Source of the DNA: Penium margaritaceum
Taxonomy: Eukaryota; Streptophyta; Zygnematophyceae; Desmidiales; Peniaceae
Assembly: GCA_023375785.1 (NCBI GenBank)
Contig: SZWC01007282.1
Location: forward strand, 38,362 to 87,197
Direction: 5' to 3'
DNA: 48,836 nt
Of the stretch, positions 32,449 through 43,183 are shown one piece after another; the stretch's first letter is position 1, and each line of letters opens with the position of its first letter. A program made the translations under genes and the position numbers. Below the pieces are notes generated by a model. That model made no database searches and was not told the origin of the DNA. It saw only the letters and a list, made by a program, of their open reading frames with translations.

Positions 32449-32462
32449 AGGCAAAGAGAGAG

Positions 32463-32531
<69 letters not shown>

Positions 32532-32535
32532 TATA
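32449..32535. repeat. (GA)n microsatellite
   Basis: An almost pure GA run of about 70 bases ending in ATATATA at the gap. Confidence 0.95.
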
Positions 32536-33076
32536 NNNNNNNNNNNNNNNNNNNNNNNNNNNNNNNNNNNNNNNNNNNNNNNNNNNNNNNNNNNNNNNNN
32601 NNNNNNNNNNNNNNNNNNNNNNNNNNNNNNNNNNNNNNNNNNNNNNNNNNNNNNNNNNNNNNNNNNNNNNNNNNNNNNNNNNNNNNNNNNNNNNNNNNNN
32701 NNNNNNNNNNNNNNNNNNNNNNNNNNNNNNNNNNNNNNNNNNNNNNNNNNNNNNNNNNNNNNNNNNNNNNNNNNNNNNNNNNNNNNNNNNNNNNNNNNNN
32801 NNNNNNNNNNNNNNNNNNNNNNNNNNNNNNNNNNNNNNNNNNNNNNNNNNNNNNNNNNNNNNNNNNNNNNNNNNNNNNNNNNNNNNNNNNNNNNNNNNNN
32901 NNNNNNNNNNNNNNNNNNNNNNNNNNNNNNNNNNNNNNNNNNNNNNNNNNNNNNNNNNNNNNNNNNNNNNNNNNNNNNNNNNNNNNNNNNNNNNNNNNNN
33001 NNNNNNNNNNNNNNNNNNNNNNNNNNNNNNNNNNNNNNNNNNNNNNNNNNNNNNNNNNNNNNNNNNNNNNNNNNNN
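32536..33076. other. Assembly gap (541 n)
   Basis: Run of n. Both edges are microsatellite, so the gap probably marks an unsequenced simple repeat. Confidence 0.99.
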
Positions 33077-33094
33077 CACACACACACACACACA

Positions 33095-33136
<42 letters not shown>
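33077..33136. repeat. (CA)n(CT)n(CA)n microsatellite
   Basis: CA repeats, then CT repeats, then CA repeats directly after the gap. Confidence 0.95.
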
Positions 33137-35494
33137 AACATTGAATCACACAAAGTCCATGTTATGTATGTTAGCATTGCAAAATAAACATTCAAAGATT
33201 GAGGATTGATGTTAGGATTGAACTTGTTGTAAGGTGTTAGAGCTTGACAGCTTCTTCTGTGAAGTGTTGGAAGTAAGCTTGGTGCTATGTTTTTTCTTCC
33301 TGGAGAAGCTTTTGAAATGGACGAAAGACAACTTTGAATTGGCACAACTGTCTTTCTTTAGCTAGGTACAGGTGATCTTGAAAATTTCTTGATAGTGGTT
33401 TGGATTTGTTTATGTGGTCATTTAATGCAAGAAGTGAAAACATGTTTTTTCTATCGACTTGCAACACTGCTCTCTTGTGTGCTGTTGCTCGTTATTGATT
33501 CGAGAAATTTCTCATGTACCACACGTTTAGATAGGGGTGATATCTCGCGCGAGTAGTTTGAAAATACGATAACTATATGCCACACACTATGATTTATGAT
33601 CACAAAACGTCATGATTTTCAATTTTTGATCACAATATGGCACTTCGGGCACATATGACATCCGTATATATCTTGCGATCTAAGAGCTTCATGTGGTATC
33701 TTATTTTTGAATTTATTTGTTCATCAAATTTAAGGTTTTATTTTACTACATTTTTTTCAGGGGTGAGAAGGTTAGTCGATATTTGCAAACGTTTCTTGCA
33801 GGTTTGATGTTATCGAACATAGAAACTCAAAATTTATGGGTTACTCATGCAACAAGAATTTGATTATGCATATGAAATTGGAAGGGAATTTTGAGTCAAA
33901 ATGTTTAGGGCTAGTCTCATTAGAACCGTTTTTACAGTAGTGAGAAACGTCTATAACAAGGAAGAGATAAATTTACAGATTAAGTGTTTGGACAAAACAG
34001 ATGCGTTGACGTGTACTTGAAGGGGCACCTGGAGATGTACGTTGTGAACTTGTGGCTTCTGGTGACAAACGTCTGGAAATCGTGGCTTCTTGTTTTCTAA
34101 ATGTGGTTGCTTTTGAAAGTTGTTCTTTAAAAACGGATTTCGTGGCGGATAGCTTGCTTATGTGAGAGGAGTGTTGCAGATTGTAACTTTGCCGTTCACT
34201 GATCACACTGACCTCCACGCTATCCCTTGTAGATTGCAAGCGTCGTTTGTTACCCTCCTTTTGCGGATGACAGGTCAGCGTTCTTGCTTTGGTCGGTCCC
34301 GCATTGTTGTAAGTCGTGAGGGAGAATGATCTGAGTCATTAGCAGCGTGTGCTATCGTGTATGTGCTTTGTCCCTCGTGGCTGGGACTTTGCAGTCACTT
34401 ATCCTTGTTTCCGATTTGCCTGTTCCGGAATTCCTGGGTTCTTTACGCCGTCCGCCGCACGTGCAAAGCTTCCTGCCACGCCAGATACCGCTGTTGCCTT
34501 CTACTTCGAGATCGTCCCTTCTACTTGAACCGCGGATGTAGGATAGCGCAAATACGTTCTTTTGCGGCCCCCCACTAGTGAGGTCCACGTCGCTCGTGGA
34601 CGCCAACTCAAGGTTCCCCCGTGCCAGGCAGCAAAGAGCGGAGATATCTCAATTGAACCAATCAGAAACAAGAAATCGATCGCTTAAAAGTTCTCATTTG
34701 GCACTTCATTGCTGCCGCCTGTCGTTGTGGAAAAGGTCAAAAAGGTTGTTTCCTGGCAAAAAGAATCTGCAATGCTTCTGTCATGTTTCATTTCTGTAAT
34801 CGAATTTGCGTTCGAAATTGCTAGTCTATTCGCTTCATGTCTGAGCCTGGAAAATGGTCAGCTTCATGGTGCTACGAGGAAGCGACAAACTCACACCATT
34901 TTCGCACTTGTCCTGCAGACTTCATTTTCGTTTGAACCCCCGAATAAGTGACCGCGACGCGCTAAACGCAATCTGCATGCGGAGGCCGAATCGTACGAGA
35001 GAAACTCAACATAATGAAACACGCAGGACTCATTGTTCCCGATGAGTACGTGAAATCAGCTATCGTAGGATGGACAACTCTGGAGAATCGCGCTGACATA
35101 CTGCATTTTTCCTTCGCAAAATGTCACTGAAGCTATTGTGAGGGTTAATGACGGGTCACGGGTTCGACTATAGTGTAGGCCCGCTGGACTGACAGCCAGA
35201 GCAGTCGTGCAATTTTGCCGCAGTAGTCGACGTTGGTTTTTGGCAAAGCTCCCACATCCTTGTCTGTGGAGTCCCAAACTTCAGTTTTGGTCGTCACCTC
35301 TGGCTCTCTCAGATGCATATGCGTTTGAATGGAGACGCAAAGCCGTTCATTTCAGAACATTTCTCATGACGACCGTACTGCGGATGACTTCACGCCACGT
35401 TCTGCCGCCGCTGGGGGGGCGGGGGGGCGGCGGGAGATAGGCTCGATACATTGCCGTTTAGGAGGGGTTGGGGACGGGGGGGGGGGGGGGGGGG
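33137..35494. other. Upstream region of the Dof gene
   Basis: No gene recognised in 2.3 kb. GC content climbs from left to right towards the Dof gene, so the right part could hold promoter and 5' untranslated sequence. A short palindrome CTCGCGCGAG lies near 33545. A run of 18 G (35477-35494) abuts a one-base gap at 35495. Confidence 0.45.
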
Positions 35495-35495
35495 N

Positions 35496-36253
35496 GAGGG
35501 TGGGCAGAAAAGCAAGGGAGGAGAAGGGAGAACGGATCTTGCGTATAACGCGCAGAAACTCGAGTCGACATCAGCCGCGGGTGCGAGAAGTGGCATGTCG
35601 CACGCGGACGAAGAGGGTATGCAGGGGGAAGGGGAGAGGGCGATTCTCCGAAGGCGGGACTCTGACTCGACAGGGGGCTCCACGCCGGGAAAGTCGTCTG
35701 TGGAGGAGGAGGAGGAGGTGGGGAGGGACGGGGCGAGGCCCATGCGCCTGGGTGAAGGAAGGGCGGAGAGAAGAGAGGAGGGGCACACTGGTGGGCTAAA
35801 TGACGAGGCGGAGCGCACGCGGCGCGGCTTCGATTCGGCCTCGCCCGACGGCGGAGAGGAGGATGGTGGAGGCGCCGATTCGCGCGGCGTTTGCGGCGTC
35901 GCGGGCAAGGGAGGAAACGGCGGCAAGAGTTGTGCGGCTGAGGAGCTGAAGAAACCTCCCAAGGACGCGGCGTGTCCGCGGTGCCACAGCACGGACACCA
36001 AGTTCTGCTACTACAACAACTACAACCCCAACCAGCCGCGCCACTTCTGCAAGGGCTGCCAGCGCTACTGGACCGCGGGCGGCACCCTGCGCAACGTGCC
36101 GATTGGCTCAGGCCGCCGCAAGACGAAGCAGCAGCAGCAGCAGGAGCAACAGCAGCAGCAGCTGGAGCAGCAGAAGCAGCAGCAGCTGACGCTGCAGGCA
36201 ATGGGGCGGTCGTCCACTTTCTCTGGGCTCCCGCTGACGCCTTCGTCAATGAG
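35496..36253 (+). other. Partial copy of Dof gene main exon (probable contig overlap)
   Basis: 35563-36253 matches 36833-37526 with three substitutions and one missing CAG codon. It therefore contains the same Dof zinc finger ([16 protein letters not shown]...). It ends at a gap (n at 36254) inside the coding frame. Its unique left flank (35496-35562) shows what lies upstream of this exon; a possible acceptor CGCAG ends at 35555, in phase with KLESTSAAG. Most likely an unmerged contig; a real recent tandem duplicate is the alternative. Confidence 0.75.
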
Positions 36254-36254
36254 N

Positions 36255-36831
36255 GGGGGACGGAGGGGTGCGGGGAGCGCAGTTCAAACGCGTCGCCACT
36301 AATTGCCAGTGTCGCCGAGAGCTCCATTCCGCTTTGAGCAACTTCAGAGGGATTTTCCTTAGTGGCTGTGGATAGGTTCACCGCCAGCAGCACACATCGG
36401 AGGCGTTTTCTCAGCTCCAGAAGACTTGTGCGTGATTTGCGTCCAAACGAACGCGAGCGACCAGTCAGCCTGCGGTCGAGTCGCTCGCACCACACCACAG
36501 CAATTGCGAACCTTCACACCGGAACTGCAACAGCAGAGATCCTGCCGTCGCTGCTGCCCAACCACATCAACTTCCTCTAGATCCGCCCCCATGGCTGCTA
36601 ACGATGCCGCCACCAGTGGCCACCATCCACCAGCCGCAGCCTCAGCCGGCGCTGCGCTTGCGGACCCCTTAGGCATACGGCTGTTTGGCCGTGTCATCAA
36701 TGCAGCAGCTGCACAGACAGCCGCAGCGGCCGTCAGCGAAGGGCCGGGCAGGGGAGCCTCGCAGCATCAGCAGGCCCTCACAACGTCCGCAACTTGCGGA
36801 GGAGACTTGAACCTACATTCTCCTGGGACCT
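36255..36831. other. Small contig carrying the probable Dof 5' exon
   Basis: A 577-bp island between two single-n gaps (36254, 36832). It interrupts what would otherwise be one Dof exon, so its placement is doubtful. Its first bases are G-rich, like the G run ending at 35494, suggesting it could belong there. Confidence 0.6.
36591..36831 (+). CDS. Probable first exon of Dof gene with CDF-type N-terminal motif (partial)
   Basis: The ATG at 36591 (context CCCCCATGG) opens an 80-codon frame to the contig end. It is rich in Ala and reads ADPLGIRLFGRVI at residues 24-36. Cycling Dof factors (CDFs) of land plants begin with a short conserved motif of the form DPAIKLFG(R/K)xI, so this is a close match just upstream of a Dof domain. 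The frame is also open further 5' to an ATG at 36426, but the text there looks non-coding. It is not in frame with the main exon as assembled, so an intron or missing bases must lie between. No splice donor is visible before the contig ends. Confidence 0.6.
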
Positions 36832-36864
36832 NAGTCGACATCAGCCGCGGGTGCGAGAAGTGGC

Positions 36865-37655
36865 ATGTCGCACGCGGACGAAGAGGGTATGCAGGGGGAA
36901 GGGGAGAGGTCGATTCTCCGAAGGCGGGACTCTGACTCGACAGGGGGCTCCACGCCGGGAAAGTCGTCTGTGGAGGAGGAGGAGGAGGTGGGGAGGGACG
37001 GGGCGAGGCCCATGCGCCTGGGTGAAGGAAGGGCGGAGAGAAGAGAGGAGGGGCACACTGGTGGGCTAAATGACGAGGCGGAGCGCACGCGGCGCGGCTT
37101 CGATTCGGCCTCGCCCGACGGCGGAGAGGAGGATGGTGGAGGCGCCGATTCGCGCGGCGTTTGCGGCGTCGCGGGCAAGGGAGGAAACGGCGGCAAGAGT
37201 TGTGCGGCTGAGGAGCTGAAGAAACCTCCCAAGGACGCGGCGTGTCCGCGGTGCCACAGCACGGACACCAAGTTCTGCTACTACAACAACTACAACCCCA
37301 ACCAGCCGCGCCACTTCTGCAAGGGCTGCCAGCGCTACTGGACCGCGGGCGGCACCCTCCGCAACGTGCCGATTGGCTCAGGCCGCCGCAAGACGAAGCA
37401 GCAGCAGCAGCAGGAGCAACAGCAGCAGCAGCAGCTGGAGCAGCAGAAGCAGCAGCAGCTGACGCTGCAGGCAATGGGGCGGTCGTCCACTTTCTCTGGG
37501 CTCCCGCTGACGCCCTCGTCAATGAGTGCTTATGGAGGCAGCCATGGCGCCGGCCTGCTGGGGTCTCCGGACTCGGACTCGTTCATGGCTTCGCTGTCCA
37601 GTGGCAACAAAGGCCTTCCTTTTGATCGCTGCATCTCTCTCCCCCTACCATCCGG

Positions 37656-37687
<32 letters not shown>

Positions 37688-38092
37688 GAGGAGGAGGCCC
37701 TGACTATTCCCTTGCGGGCATGGCAGCAGGTCTGCAAGGCGGCCTGACTGCACCGCTCTCCTCCGTTCACCGGATCTCCTCTGTGGCAGACGATCCCACT
37801 GCAGCTGCCGCCGTTGCTGTTAGGTCTGGGGAGGCTGACCTTGGCGCTGTGCTGCAGAAGGCCTCTGCTCCAGCCACCCATCCTGACAGCAGTTTCTGGA
37901 GCGATCCTGTGCAAATGGCCGCCAAGTACCCGTGGCGTTTCGCCGGCATGATCTCCGACCCAACTGTGCCTTCCACTTTCTCCTCGAGCTACGGCGACGG
38001 TGCAGCAGCAGCTGTGGCAGCCGCAGCAGCAGCTGCTGTTGCTGCTGTATCAGGGAAGGCAGCAGCAGGAGGGCTGGTCGTTGAAGGCACTG

Positions 38093-38132
<40 letters not shown>

Positions 38133-39282
38133 GGCGGCGGCGATCACCCCAACCACGGAAGCCCTACGGCATGGGGCTGCTTTAGACACAGCTGCTGTGC
38201 CACGCGAAGGCAGCGGGTGTGCGCCAGTGGATGGAAACTCCGACGGCATGAGGCCACTCAGAAGTCAGACGTGGCCCTTTGCTCCACCCCCTTGGGCGGC
38301 ACACAGCACACCCTCTGCTGCAGCTGCCGCTGCGGCTGCTGCTGCCGCAGCTTACGTCATGGGAGGGACAGCAGCCACGCAAAGACCGCAGCCGCCGCTG
38401 CCGCCATGGATGGCAGCAGGCGGGTCCAATGCCTTGCCTCAGCCGCTTGCAACCCACCCTCAGCAGGATCCCTGGACCTCAAACCCTCTTGCATGGCAGT
38501 ACTTGGCTGCAGCAGCGATGCAGTCATGGCCGCAGACCATGGCGCCATGGGGGAGCCATGCTGGCATGGCTGCATCTCCTGCCGCTGCCGCTGCCGCAGC
38601 TGCTGCTGCAGTGGCAGGAGCCAGTGTACCTCATTCGCTGTGGGGATCTACTTCCATGGAAGATCAGCGGGGTCTTCTGGCTGGTGCAGCAGCCACGGCA
38701 ACTGGAAGTGTTGGCATCCCTGGCATGAATCATCAGATTGCAGCAGCCACAGCAGCAGCACTCGCTCCAGAGCAGGGTCCTGGTTCCCTGTGGGACCCTG
38801 CAAGGTCTGCAGACTCGCTGGCATCTAATTCTCTCTCTGCAACACCAACTGCACAGCAGCAGCTGTCGACTTCAGCTTCTGCTGCCGCTTCTGCAGCATA
38901 TCTGGCAGCAGTCGAGCAAGGGCATTCGAGTAAATCCGGCATGTCTGTTCCAGCCCTCCAGCTGTTCATGGGCAGCAATGTCAAAGACCTAAGAAAGAGG
39001 GCCGGTGCGCAGGCATCTGAAGCGCCAGAGGCTGGGGGTTTGGGGTCGGCGATGGCAGACCAGTGCAATGCTGGAATCCTGGTCCGCCCACTTGCCATGT
39101 CGGCTTCCGGTGGTAAGTGCCACACGCTGCCGCTGCCGCTGATGGGCTTGTCACCTGGAGAATCGTATGGCATGGGCAGTCGAGAAGGGGGCACGACCAG
39201 TGGGCACAGCTGGCATGCGAATGGGGTCGGTGTGGTCGACAATGGCTCAGTTGTCAACCCTTCTAACTACTGTGGTCTATGA
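36865..39282 (+). CDS. Dof zinc-finger transcription factor (CDF-like), main exon
   Basis: An uninterrupted 805-codon frame. The Dof domain occupies residues 127-178: CX2CX21CX2C with Cys at 127, 130, 152 and 155, then [20 protein letters not shown]. Dof proteins bind AAAG-core DNA in the nucleus. An acidic, Glu/Gly-rich region precedes it. A Gln-rich tract (about 179-205), several Ala tracts (one of about 17 residues, coded mainly by GCT, near 38095-38145) and a Ser/Gly-rich end follow. The short segment [18 protein letters not shown] (about 37880-37940) is the most protein-like part of the tail. Frames are open 5' of this ATG too, so the true start is probably in the upstream exon (36591). 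Size is well above the 200-500 residues usual in land plants because of the homopolymers. No intron is seen after the Dof domain. The alternative, a Dof outside the CDF group, remains open. Confidence 0.88.
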
Positions 39283-39870
39283 GGAATAGTTTGGACACCG
39301 TGACGTTGATGCACCTCCAGACGAGATGGGGGCCGTTGGAGCACAGGGCATGAACCTTACTGCAAGGATGCAGCAGGCTTCATGCTGGTAGAAACTTAAG
39401 CAAAGTGTTCCAATCGGAGGATATTTTAACAAAGAGTTGTGCAAGGATACATTCATCTTTGTTTCTCTAACCTCGTTGATGCTCAGAACCAAAACCAAGG
39501 GTCATCATTGGTAACTGCCAAGTTGGTGGTNGTGGGCACAGCTGGCATGCGAATGGGGTCGGTGTGGTCGACAATGGCTCAGTTGTCAACCCTTCTAACT
39601 ACTGTGGTCTATGAGGAATAGTTTGGACACCGTGACGTTGATGCACCTCCAGACGAGATGGGGGCCGTTGGAGCACAGGGCATGAACCTTACTGCAAGGA
39701 TGCAGCAGGCTTCATGCTGGTAGAAACTTGTGTAAGTGTTTCAATCGGAGAAAATTTTGACATAGAGTTGTGCAAGGATAAATGCAACTCTTTTTCTCTA
39801 ACCACGTTGATGCCCAGAACAAGAGATAAGGGTCTGGATGTGTCATGTAACTGATTGTTGGTGGTAATAA
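39200..39870. other. Duplicated Dof 3' end around a gap
   Basis: 39200-39530 and 39532-39870 are collinear around n at 39531. The first 190 bases (last 27 codons, stop and start of the 3' untranslated region) are essentially identical. The remainder shows many differences and small indels. So this is not a simple contig overlap: a second diverged allele or a local duplicate is possible. Confidence 0.75.
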
Positions 39871-40825
39871 GATGTAGAGGCCTCGACAAAATGTGAGGTC
39901 TGTTGGGCAGAAAACATTGAGGATCTCCTTTACCTGCTGAAGATTACATCAAGGTTGCTAAGTGTGCTCTACAGATCCCCAACCCAGCCTTGACGCCAGA
40001 TTTGTCTGGTTCGCCGCTGATGAGAAGAAAAGTATGAAGCTGCAGTTTTAGCATCACCAAGTTCATAACAACCTCCGTTTCTCCGAACTACCCTGAGTGG
40101 CTTCTGGACACCCTGGCAATGCTGCATACATGGTAACATACTAGCTGATGCAGATGAGTGCGGGTGGAGTCTGTGAGCCATCATGAACACCATCATCATC
40201 CACTTGCATCAACTTAGGCCAGTGTAAACTTAACCTCAAACTGATTGATGCATTGGTTTCGATTCACATTCACTGCCTTCACATGCTGTCACTTGAATTC
40301 AGGCACAAACCTCTCACATTCACTTGCATTTACATTCACTGAATCTCAATTGTAACTCCATCTAATCATCCTCAGGTAGAAAAGCATTCACCAGCAATCA
40401 CTTGCATTCTTTTCAATCACCTCTATTCTTGCTCCAAGTTTGAACTGTTCTGCAGTCGGATCTGACATGCCGCACGAATGATAAGCTAGTCTCAGTCAAC
40501 TGAAGGAGCCAGTCTTTCGCTTCATTAGGAATGACGTAGGTCACAATCCTGAAAACATAAGCTGAAAACATCGCTTCTAATTAGATGGGAGTGGAAAATT
40601 GAATTCAACATCTTTTAGGGCATTCACTCCTAAAATAATTTCAGTGAAAGTTCCGAACTCCATGTACACAAAACTATGTGTATACATGAGAATTACAAGT
40701 AACTTCTCAGAAACACCTTTTTTATAACACCTTGCTTGGAAGGGTCCTTACCATGTTTGAAAGTCTTGTACACACATTAGGAAGTATGTGGATTTGGGGT
40801 GATTGGGCAAACATGTGGACAAGTA
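39871..40825. other. Dof 3' flank
   Basis: No gene found. Probably the Dof 3' untranslated region and intergenic DNA. A CACTTGCATT-like motif recurs around 40280-40410. Confidence 0.4.
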
Positions 40826-41645
40826 CTAGGATTGCGCCCTACTTGCGCCCTACTTGCACCCTACTTGTGCCCTAGTTGCGCCCTATTTGCGGCCTAGGTC
40901 CGCCCTATTTGTGCCCTACTTGCGACCTACTTGCGCCCTTGTTGCTCCCTAGTTGCGCCCTAGTTGCGCCCTAGTTGCGCCCTACTTGCGCCCTACTCCC
41001 GTCCTAGTTGCACCTTAGTTGCGCCATACTTGAGCTCTAGTTGCACCCTACTTGCGCCCTAGTTGCGCCCTACTTGCGCCCTACTTGTAGCCTAGTTACG
41101 CCCTTGCGTCCTAGTTGTGTTCTACTTGCGTCCTACATACGCCCTACTTGCGTCCTACTTGCGCCCTGCGTGCACCTTAGTTGCGCCCTAGTTGCACCTC
41201 AGTTGGGCACTAGCTATGCCCTAGATGCACCCTAGTTGCACCCTTTTTGCACCCTAGTTGCGCCATTTTTGCACCCTAGTTGCGCCCTACTTGTGTTCTA
41301 GTTGCGCCCTACTTGTGTTCTAGTTGCGCCTACTTGCGCCCTAGTTGCACCCTCGTTGCGCCGTAGTTGCGCCTTGGTTGCGCGCTATTTGCGCCCTAGT
41401 TGCACCTCAGTTGGACACTAGCTACGCCCAAGTCGCCCCCTAGTTGCGCCCTACTTGCGCCCTACTTACACCCTACTTACACCCTAGTTGCGTCCTAGTT
41501 GCATCCTAGGTGCTCCCTAATTTCACCCTAGTTGCGCACTACATGCTCCCTAGTTGCGCCCTAGTTGCGCTCTAGTTGCATCCTAGTTGCGCCCTACTTG
41601 CGCCCTACTTGCGCCCTAGTTGCAGCCTAGTTGCATTCTAGTTGT
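40826..41645. repeat. 11-bp minisatellite, about 70 units
   Basis: The unit is approximately TTGCGCCCTAC or TTGCGCCCTAG, repeated almost without interruption for about 820 bp. Common variants are TTGCACCCTAG, TTGTGCCCTAC and TTGCGTCCTAG. A few units gain or lose bases. It ends exactly where the copia LTR begins. Confidence 0.93.
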
Positions 41646-42186
41646 GTTGTTGTGTGTGTCGTACACGGCTTACGGTGACCCCTCGGTTCATGTCCATTCA
41701 CGTGCAGATCCCTGAGACTGGCGACGGTGGCAGACGACCGGCGGCCGGCGACGACGGGCGCCCAGAAGACTCTTGTATTTTTGTGGCTTCGTGCTGTGGG
41801 ACAGCACATGGGATGCATCCTATCAGGACGTAGATCTCGTCGTTATGGCCGGTGTGGTTCAAACGGCTCGTCGTTCTCACGTGTCTGCAGGGAGCTATGG
41901 CCAAAACCGTGTTTTTACCACTGCTTTGTCCTGCTAGAAAAATAGCGCCCTTGCGCGCCACGTGTGTGTGAGCACCCACTATGACGTGTCCGTGACACTA
42001 TTTAGGTGGTCGTGGCCTCAGTTGTTACCTCTCTCTGCATATTTCAACATTTGCAGCTTCTGACACTTGTGCTTGTGTCCCTAGCCAACCCCTTGCTGTT
42101 CTCACCTCCACCTGTGTGTGCTAGTGAGTTAGCTAGCTGGCTTGTGTTGCCACGCTAGCGACAGCAGTGCTAGTAGCTGTCTCTCA
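41646..42186 (+). repeat. 5' LTR of copia element
   Basis: The right end is certain: ...GTCTCTCA immediately precedes the primer-binding site. The left end is placed at a TGTTGTTGTG where the minisatellite stops; it could lie a few bases either way (TG at 41643, 41646 or 41649). Length is about 540 bp. The 3' LTR is not available for comparison. Confidence 0.75.
41959..42004 (+). promoter_or_regulatory. Candidate LTR promoter (G-box, ACGT core, TATA-like)
   Basis: CACGTG (41959-41964) and TGACGTGTC (about 41982-41990) are ACGT-core elements of plant promoters. TATTTA (41999-42004) follows at a suitable distance as a TATA-like box. The transcript start would then lie in the last 150 bases of the LTR. 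This is a prediction from motif spacing only. Confidence 0.4.
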
Positions 42187-42198
42187 TGGTATCAGAGC
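42187..42198 (+). other. Primer-binding site of copia element
   Basis: TGGTATCAGAGC directly abuts the LTR. It is complementary to the 3' end of initiator tRNA-Met, the standard primer for plant copia elements. Confidence 0.92.
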
Positions 42199-42997
42199 AG
42201 CGAGCCAGTGCTCGCATAGCTGCGCAGCAGAGACGCAGCAACCGCAGAAGTTGTGAGCAACCGCAGCCGTTGCCTTGAGTAGCAGCAGCAGCAGCAGTGC
42301 CCACGGTCTCGGCGGGAGGTCCTGGGAGGGCCCACCACCACTTCGACCGTTTTTTTAATAAGTCCGCGGTCGTTTTGCGGTCGTTCCGCGGTCGTTCCGC
42401 GGTGCTCCGCGGTGACAAAGCCTCCGCGGCGGGCGCGACAACCGCGCGACCGCGTTGGAACACGCGTCCAGTGTCGCGGAGGCAGTCGGCGTTCCGAATT
42501 CGTCACCTCGCGGTGACGTTGCCACTTCAGATCCGCGGTGTTCCGCGGATCCGCGCAGCTCCGCCGCAGCACCTCCGCGGCCGTTCCGGAACACAACGGT
42601 GCTGCTCGCCGCAGCTTCGCGGTCGCAAGTCCGCGGCACATCCTCCGCTTCCAGAACGCGATCGCTCCGCGGTGGGTGCGGAACGTGCTGACCGGGGAAT
42701 CCCAACAGCTCGCGGCATCCCGCCGTGTTCTACATCGGCACGACCGCGGTGACCGTGTGCGACACTCTGCGCCACTGCGATCGTGACCTGACCGCGGTAA
42801 TCGGCGGTAAACCGCGGTAAAACTGCGGTACTCCGCGGCAATCCGCGGTCATCCGCGGTGAGCTTCCGCGGTGAGGTTCACCGCGGAAGGGATCCGCGAA
42901 GACGTTCCGCAGAGGAGTTCCGCGGAGGGGAGGTTCCGCGGAGACGCTCCGCGGAGGAGTTTCGCGGAGGGGAAAACAGGGGAGGGAACCGGTCGCC
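42199..42997 (+). other. Copia leader with 21 CCGCGG palindromes
   Basis: The 800-bp leader between primer-binding site and the gag ATG has no credible coding frame. From 42364 to 42954 it contains 21 copies of CCGCGG, mostly as TCCGCGGT or TCCGCGGA, plus near-matches (TTGCGG, TCGCGG). See findings for possible roles. Confidence 0.85.
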
Positions 42998-43146
42998 ATG
43001 CCGAAGCTAACCTCCTCCAGTATGGCTGCCGACGTAACTGCCGAGGGCAGCGCCGTCAGCGCTCAACGTCGTCCACCACCATCATCACCACAGCGGCAGC
43101 AGCAACGCCCGCAGCAGCAGCAGCAGCAGCAGCATCAGCAGCCATT

Positions 43147-43183
<37 letters not shown>

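Noticed and set aside
32427-33209. Long open frames spanning the 541-n gap
   Set aside because: They consist of GA/CA repeat translation plus unknown residues; no real coding signal.
35496-37526. Two tandem Dof genes
   Set aside because: The two copies are 99% identical, break at single-n gaps and have no complete second gene. Contig overlap is simpler, though not proven.
40826-41645. CRISPR-like array or a protein with an 11-residue repeat
   Set aside because: There are no spacers, the units are contiguous and degenerate, and the genome is eukaryotic. Open frames through it are a by-product of the 11-bp period (33 bp = 11 codons) and contain stops.
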